Source of the DNA: Bacillota bacterium
Lineage (GTDB): Bacteria > Bacillota > Limnochordia > DTU087 > JAAYGB01
Direction: 5' to 3'
DNA: 51,216 nt
NCBI GenBank assembly: GCA_012727955.1
Contig: JAAYGB010000011.1
Span: forward strand, 1 to 51,216
Shown: in pieces, positions 48,356 through 51,216 of the stretch
Position numbering within the stretch: the stretch's first letter is position 1
Layout of the letters: the number at the start of each line of letters is the position of its first letter
Position numbers and translations under genes: made by a program
Notes under the pieces: generated by a model
Database searches by the model: none
The model's input: the letters and a program-made list of their open reading frames with translations, nothing else
Told to the model about the DNA's origin: nothing

Positions 48356-49561
48356 ATGCTTTCTCTTGAGAAGTTGGCTCAAGCCAGAGAAAAAACCATT
48401 GAGATATTGGAAAGGGCGCAGATAGTCCTATCCCCCAATGAAGTGGATAGGATTGAAATTATCGATTTTGGGTTAGGCGATCTGCAAACCTTTGGCATTC
48501 AGCAGCTGACTTACGTCGATACTGACATATATTCCGCTGCGGAAGTGGTGGTATTCCCGGGACAAATCTGCCCTGAACATCGGCACCCTTCCTTTGGCGA
48601 TCAACCTGGCAAGGAACAGACCTTTCGCTGCCGGTTTGGAACCCTGTATCTGTATGTCACCGGCAGTCCCGTCGCCGATCGGGAACTCAAGGCTGAGATC
48701 CCTGCCGACAAGGCCCAGTACTTTACGGCACGGCGGGAGATAATTCTTGAGCCGGGAGACCAATACACCATTCCTGCCAATACTCTGCATTGGTTTCAGG
48801 CTGGGCCGGAGGGAGCGGTGATTACAGAGTTTTCCAGCGGACCTCGGGCCCAGCCTGAGGTATTCACCGACCCAGAGATTCAGAAGATTCCCCAGGTGGC
48901 CTCTCGGGGATTGAAGATGATTTTGCTTGGGGCACCGGGTTCTGGCAAGGGCACCCAGGCTCGTTTGCTGGCAACAAAATACGGCACCGCCCATCTGTCC
49001 ATGGGCAACTTGCTGCGAGAAGAGATCAGTACCGGTTCTGAATTAGGCAGCCGAGTGGCACCGATGATGAGTAAGGGAGAAATGGTTCCCGACTCCATCG
49101 TTTATGAGATCATCGATGATAAAATCGCCCAGTACAACAGCTATATCCTCGATGGATTTCCCCGGACCTTACAGCAGGCGGAACACCTGGAGCGGTCCTT
49201 GAAGGCGCTGCGCAATCAGATCGATGTGGTCTTCCTATTGGACCTTCCCGTGGAGGTTGTGATCCGACGGTTGTCGGGGCGGCGGGTGTGCGAAAAGTGC
49301 TCCCAGACGTATCATGTGGATTTCTATCAGTCCGATGTCTGCAACTGTGGAGGGAACCTGGTCCAACGACCCGACGACCATCCCGATGCCATTCGGCGGC
49401 GGATGGAGGTATACCGGGGACAAATCGGTCCTCTGCAGAATTACTACGAGGAAAAGGGACTATTGTGGACCATCGATGCCAGTGAAGAGATGGAACTTAC
49501 CTTCGGGGCCATCAGCCGGGTGTTGGATAATGAGATTATCCCCAACCGACGAAGAAAGTAG
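48356..49561 (+). CDS. adk: Fusion of D-lyxose-isomerase-like cupin and adenylate kinase
   Basis: A 401-residue fusion. Residues 1-180 resemble D-lyxose ketol-isomerase: LSPNEVDRIEIIDFGLGDLQ, FPGQICPEHRHPSF, GKEQTFRCRFG, and IPANTLHWFQAGPEGAVITEFS, with likely metal ligands His75, His77, Glu87 and His145. Residues 186-401 form a full-length adenylate kinase with P-loop GAPGSGKGT (192-200), GFPRTLQQAE, a Cys-containing LID and QRPDDHPDAIRRRMEVY. The two halves share one uninterrupted frame. The LID cysteines are spaced C-x2-C-x13-C-x1-C, while usual zinc LIDs have C-x2-C-x16-C-x2-C. GGAG lies 8 bases before ATG 48356. Each half should keep its activity; their joint role is unknown. Confidence 0.88.
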   Translation: MLSLEKLAQAREKTIEILERAQIVLSPNEVDRIEIIDFGLGDLQTFGIQQLTYVDTDIYSAAEVVVFPGQICPEHRHPSFGDQPGKEQTFRCRFGTLYLYVTGSPVADRELKAEIPADKAQYFTARREIILEPGDQYTIPANTLHWFQAGPEGAVITEFSSGPRAQPEVFTDPEIQKIPQVASRGLKMILLGAPGSGKGTQARLLATKYGTAHLSMGNLLREEISTGSELGSRVAPMMSKGEMVPDSIVYEIIDDKIAQYNSYILDGFPRTLQQAEHLERSLKALRNQIDVVFLLDLPVEVVIRRLSGRRVCEKCSQTYHVDFYQSDVCNCGGNLVQRPDDHPDAIRRRMEVYRGQIGPLQNYYEEKGLLWTIDASEEMELTFGAISRVLDNEIIPNRRRK

Positions 49562-49576
49562 GAAATTAAAGGGAAA

Positions 49577-49622
49577 GGGCGCTCCTTCTCAAGGGTTCTT
49601 GAGAGGGCGCCTCTTTTTCTTT
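49577..49622 (+). terminator. Terminator after the fusion gene
   Basis: GGGCGC-CTTCTCAAG pairs with CTTGAGAG-GGCGCC (some internal mismatch) and is followed by TCTTTTTCTTTT. Confidence 0.85.
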
Positions 49623-50746
49623 TAGTGTTCGGTCTTGGCAGCGGTAGTTTCTTCGGCGATGGCTAAGATTTTGTGGAGGATTTCTTCCCGGGCTTCATTG
49701 AGCCGAGAGAAGTCCATCGTGGGAACGTACAGACCCTCTAGCCTGCCGTGCCCCTCCTTAGCCTGCCTGACGTAGGCAATGGCCCGCTGGAGCATGGTAA
49801 AGAACAGGTCTTTGTCTGCGGCAATGTTGTCTCGGTGGGGGGCCAATTTTGCCTGGTCCAGTCCGTCATCGAGATTAATGACATCCAGTACATCGGTGGC
49901 TTCATAGGGGAAGATCTCGCCGGAGGTAGCGATCACTGTATCCAGTTGGGGTAGGATCAAGTGGTCGACATTGGTGGGAACCAGGGGACTGTGGTAGTAC
50001 TCCACATCGAGACCCCGTTCCTTGGCCCACTGCCCAATTTTCTTCAGCAGCGTTGACTTACCGGTGCCGGGGGACCCTTTGACCAAGAACTTTTTCTCCA
50101 CGGGGTCCAACAGATAGGCAAAGTGTTCCGTCGGTCCTGCCGGAGTAAAGGCAGCTCCAAAGAGATGCCGCTCCTTTCCGGGAACGGGATTGACGGAATG
50201 ACCGTTGAGAATCATGGCGGCCAGACGTTGCGTCACCTGATTGACCCAGCCAAAATCCTGGGCTTGGGTGTAGGGGGCTTCCCAATTGGCGTGGACTATC
50301 TTCGCTGCCATTAAGGCACGGTACGCGCTCTGAAAGGAGCGACTGGCGGCCTGGGAAGCCGCGATGATTTCCTCCCGTCGGTTCCGCAATTCCTGCCCAT
50401 TCCAGTACTGGCCCAGATCGACGATTTCATCGACGGCCCCGGGATACTTCGGATCCCTGCTGTGGGGTGCCGTTCCATCCATCAGCGCCACCCCGATTTG
50501 GGGAAAGACCACGGCATCTAAGGACTCCAAATCCGAGGAGCAATAGTGCAGTTCCACATCATAGCCCCGCTGGAGCATGTTATCGCTAAGATAACGCATC
50601 AAGGTGGACTTGCCTCCACCGGGTCCGCCCTTCAAGATGAAAATGCGGTTGGCCTGCTCAGGGGGTAGTACATAGTGATAATATGAATAAAAGCCTTCTC
50701 CGGTATTTCCCCCGGGATAGACTCTTTTCTCCCTTGCCCGTGACAT
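49622..50746 (-). CDS. Tandem P-loop ATPase of unknown function
   Basis: A 374-residue protein with two homologous P-loop halves. The first Walker A is GGPGGGKST (about residues 40-48) and the second GSPGTGKST (about 229-237), each followed by a YHYCSSD- or EYYHSPL-type sequence and a Walker B-like DxxxxPQ... segment. It matches a widespread Firmicute family of duplicated ATPases with no known function. The start ATG follows GAAAGGAGAGGTTGC. The gene is on the opposite strand to the fusion gene and convergent with it. Confidence 0.85.
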   Translation of the reverse strand: MSRAREKRVYPGGNTGEGFYSYYHYVLPPEQANRIFILKGGPGGGKSTLMRYLSDNMLQRGYDVELHYCSSDLESLDAVVFPQIGVALMDGTAPHSRDPKYPGAVDEIVDLGQYWNGQELRNRREEIIAASQAASRSFQSAYRALMAAKIVHANWEAPYTQAQDFGWVNQVTQRLAAMILNGHSVNPVPGKERHLFGAAFTPAGPTEHFAYLLDPVEKKFLVKGSPGTGKSTLLKKIGQWAKERGLDVEYYHSPLVPTNVDHLILPQLDTVIATSGEIFPYEATDVLDVINLDDGLDQAKLAPHRDNIAADKDLFFTMLQRAIAYVRQAKEGHGRLEGLYVPTMDFSRLNEAREEILHKILAIAEETTAAKTEH

Positions 50747-50936
50747 GCAACCTCTCCTTTCAGAACTGCCAGTGAAATCCCGTGCATATTTCTTAGTATA
50801 CGCGAGACAGCTTGGCTTGTAGGGTTAGTTCTTTTGTCCTTGCTTCGCTTAGTAGTCTATTCTTTTTTAGTGCGAAAGGTGCTTATCAATTGGGACTGGA
50901 CTAGGCCCGCAAGACTTACACAGGATTTCCACACAG

Positions 50937-50969
50937 TTGTCCACAAAATTATCCACAGCCTGTGGATTG
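50937..50969. promoter_or_regulatory. DnaA-box triplet, copy 2
   Basis: TTGTCCACA (50937-50945), TTATCCACA (50949-50957, perfect) and TGTGGATTG (50961-50969, reverse orientation) lie within 33 bases; TTTCCACAC precedes them. The order and spacing repeat those at 34402-34433. It lies between the divergent ATPase gene and the tRNA genes. No DnaN, DnaA or AT-rich unwinding element is nearby, so it is not likely oriC. Confidence 0.7.
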
Positions 50970-51024
50970 TTGGGGAACTTGTTTGTGTGTCCGGATAATT
51001 TGGCAGCCAATCTGCATTATCCCA

Positions 51025-51054
51025 TTGTCTTTTACCCCGATGTTGCGGTATAAT
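51025..51054 (+). promoter_or_regulatory. tRNA-operon promoter
   Basis: TATAAT (51049-51054) is a perfect -10 and TTGTCT (51025-51030) a fair -35 with 18-base spacing, 38 bases upstream of tRNA-Trp. Confidence 0.75.
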
Positions 51055-51092
51055 ACCTCATGCGACGATCCTCTTGGGTCGTTGCCGATTGC

Positions 51093-51168
51093 AGGGGAGT
51101 AGCTCAATTGGCAGAGCATCGGTCTCCAAAACCGAGGGTTGCGGGTTCAAGTCCTGTCTCCCCTGCCA
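51093..51168 (+). tRNA. tRNA-Trp (anticodon CCA)
   Basis: A 76-base cloverleaf with acceptor AGGGGAG / CTCCCCT, discriminator G and encoded CCA. The anticodon arm TCGGT-CTCCAAA-ACCGA gives anticodon CCA (Trp). D-loop GCTCAATTGGCAGAGC and T-arm GCGGGTTCAAGTCCTGT are normal. Confidence 0.97.
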
Positions 51169-51184
51169 CACCTTTTTCAATAGT

Positions 51185-51216
51185 GCCGATGTAGCTCAGC
51201 AGGTAGAGCACTTCCA
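51185..51216 (+). tRNA. tRNA (5' partial view; likely Thr)
   Basis: GCCGATGTAGCTCAGCAGG and the D-arm AGAGCAC are a standard tRNA 5' half, cut off by the window edge at the anticodon stem (CTTCCA). The sequence resembles Firmicute tRNA-Thr, but the anticodon is not in view. Confidence 0.8.

Noticed and set aside
50880-51092. Possible replication origin near the tRNA genes
   Set aside because: There are DnaA boxes, but no dnaA/dnaN, no long AT-rich unwinding region and only three to four boxes.
1-51216. CRISPR arrays, intact insertion sequences, prophage genes
   Set aside because: No regularly spaced repeats, transposases, integrases or phage structural genes were seen.

Overview
The window looks like a chromosomal segment of an anaerobic, mid-GC Bacillota (Firmicute). 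The main evidence is the strong Shine-Dalgarno sites with frequent GTG and TTG starts, the anaerobic (class III) ribonucleotide reductase with its activase, a Spo0E-like small protein, UPF0316 and tandem P-loop ATPase genes typical of Firmicutes, a split FeoB, and Firmicute-style tRNAs. A secretin and a protein with an outer-membrane-like C-terminus suggest a two-membrane (diderm) lineage, for example near Limnochordia. The placement is inferred from gene content only.

Layout. 1-1.4 kb: the 3' part of a tyrosine phenol-lyase/tryptophanase-family gene. 1.7-12.2 kb: an accessory surface-protein locus. It has a secretin, a protein ending like an outer-membrane barrel, a SARP/BTAD regulator, a large Ig-like protein resembling fimbrial chaperones, and six signal-peptide-bearing paralogues that look like fimbrial subunits. 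Three of these have related 5' leaders and two have nearly identical terminators. A degenerate group II intron lies inside the locus. 12.5-14.7 kb: an arsenic-type operon (ArsR, arsenate reductase, thioredoxin-like protein, permease). 15-17.7 kb: a GCS2-type glutamate-cysteine ligase followed by a permuted ATP-grasp ligase. 18.3-20.9 kb: an ABC-2 transporter trio. 21-25.5 kb: a Crp/Fnr regulator and, on the minus strand, an iron operon feoA-feoB(GTPase)-feoB(membrane)-DtxR-like regulator, then a lipoprotein.

25.6-30.7 kb: an Eis-like acetyltransferase, an ABC exporter whose first codons are frameshifted by an 8-bp tandem duplication, UPF0316 and a ZIP transporter. 30.8-35.4 kb: a Gfo/Idh/MocA oxidoreductase facing a ThuA-like protein, a methyltransferase, and several small genes (Spo0E-like, HTH, two unknown) around a DnaA-box triplet. 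35.6-38.1 kb: a znuA-znuC-znuB zinc importer. 38.5-39.7 kb: a partial Mrp-type cation antiporter set. 39.9-46.5 kb: a CAP-LysM protein, nrdD-nrdG and tldD-tldE. 46.6-51.2 kb: a nitroreductase, a phosphoesterase, an unusual fusion of a D-lyxose-isomerase-like cupin with adenylate kinase, a tandem P-loop ATPase, a second DnaA-box triplet, tRNA-Trp and the start of another tRNA.

The best candidate for an undescribed system is the 1.7-12.2 kb locus. I read it as a possible secretin-linked, chaperone-assisted surface fibre or coat made of several paralogous subunits under a dedicated BTAD regulator. The other standout observations are the cupin-adenylate kinase fusion, the frameshifted ABC exporter, the orphan subset of Mrp subunits and the repeated DnaA-box triplets.
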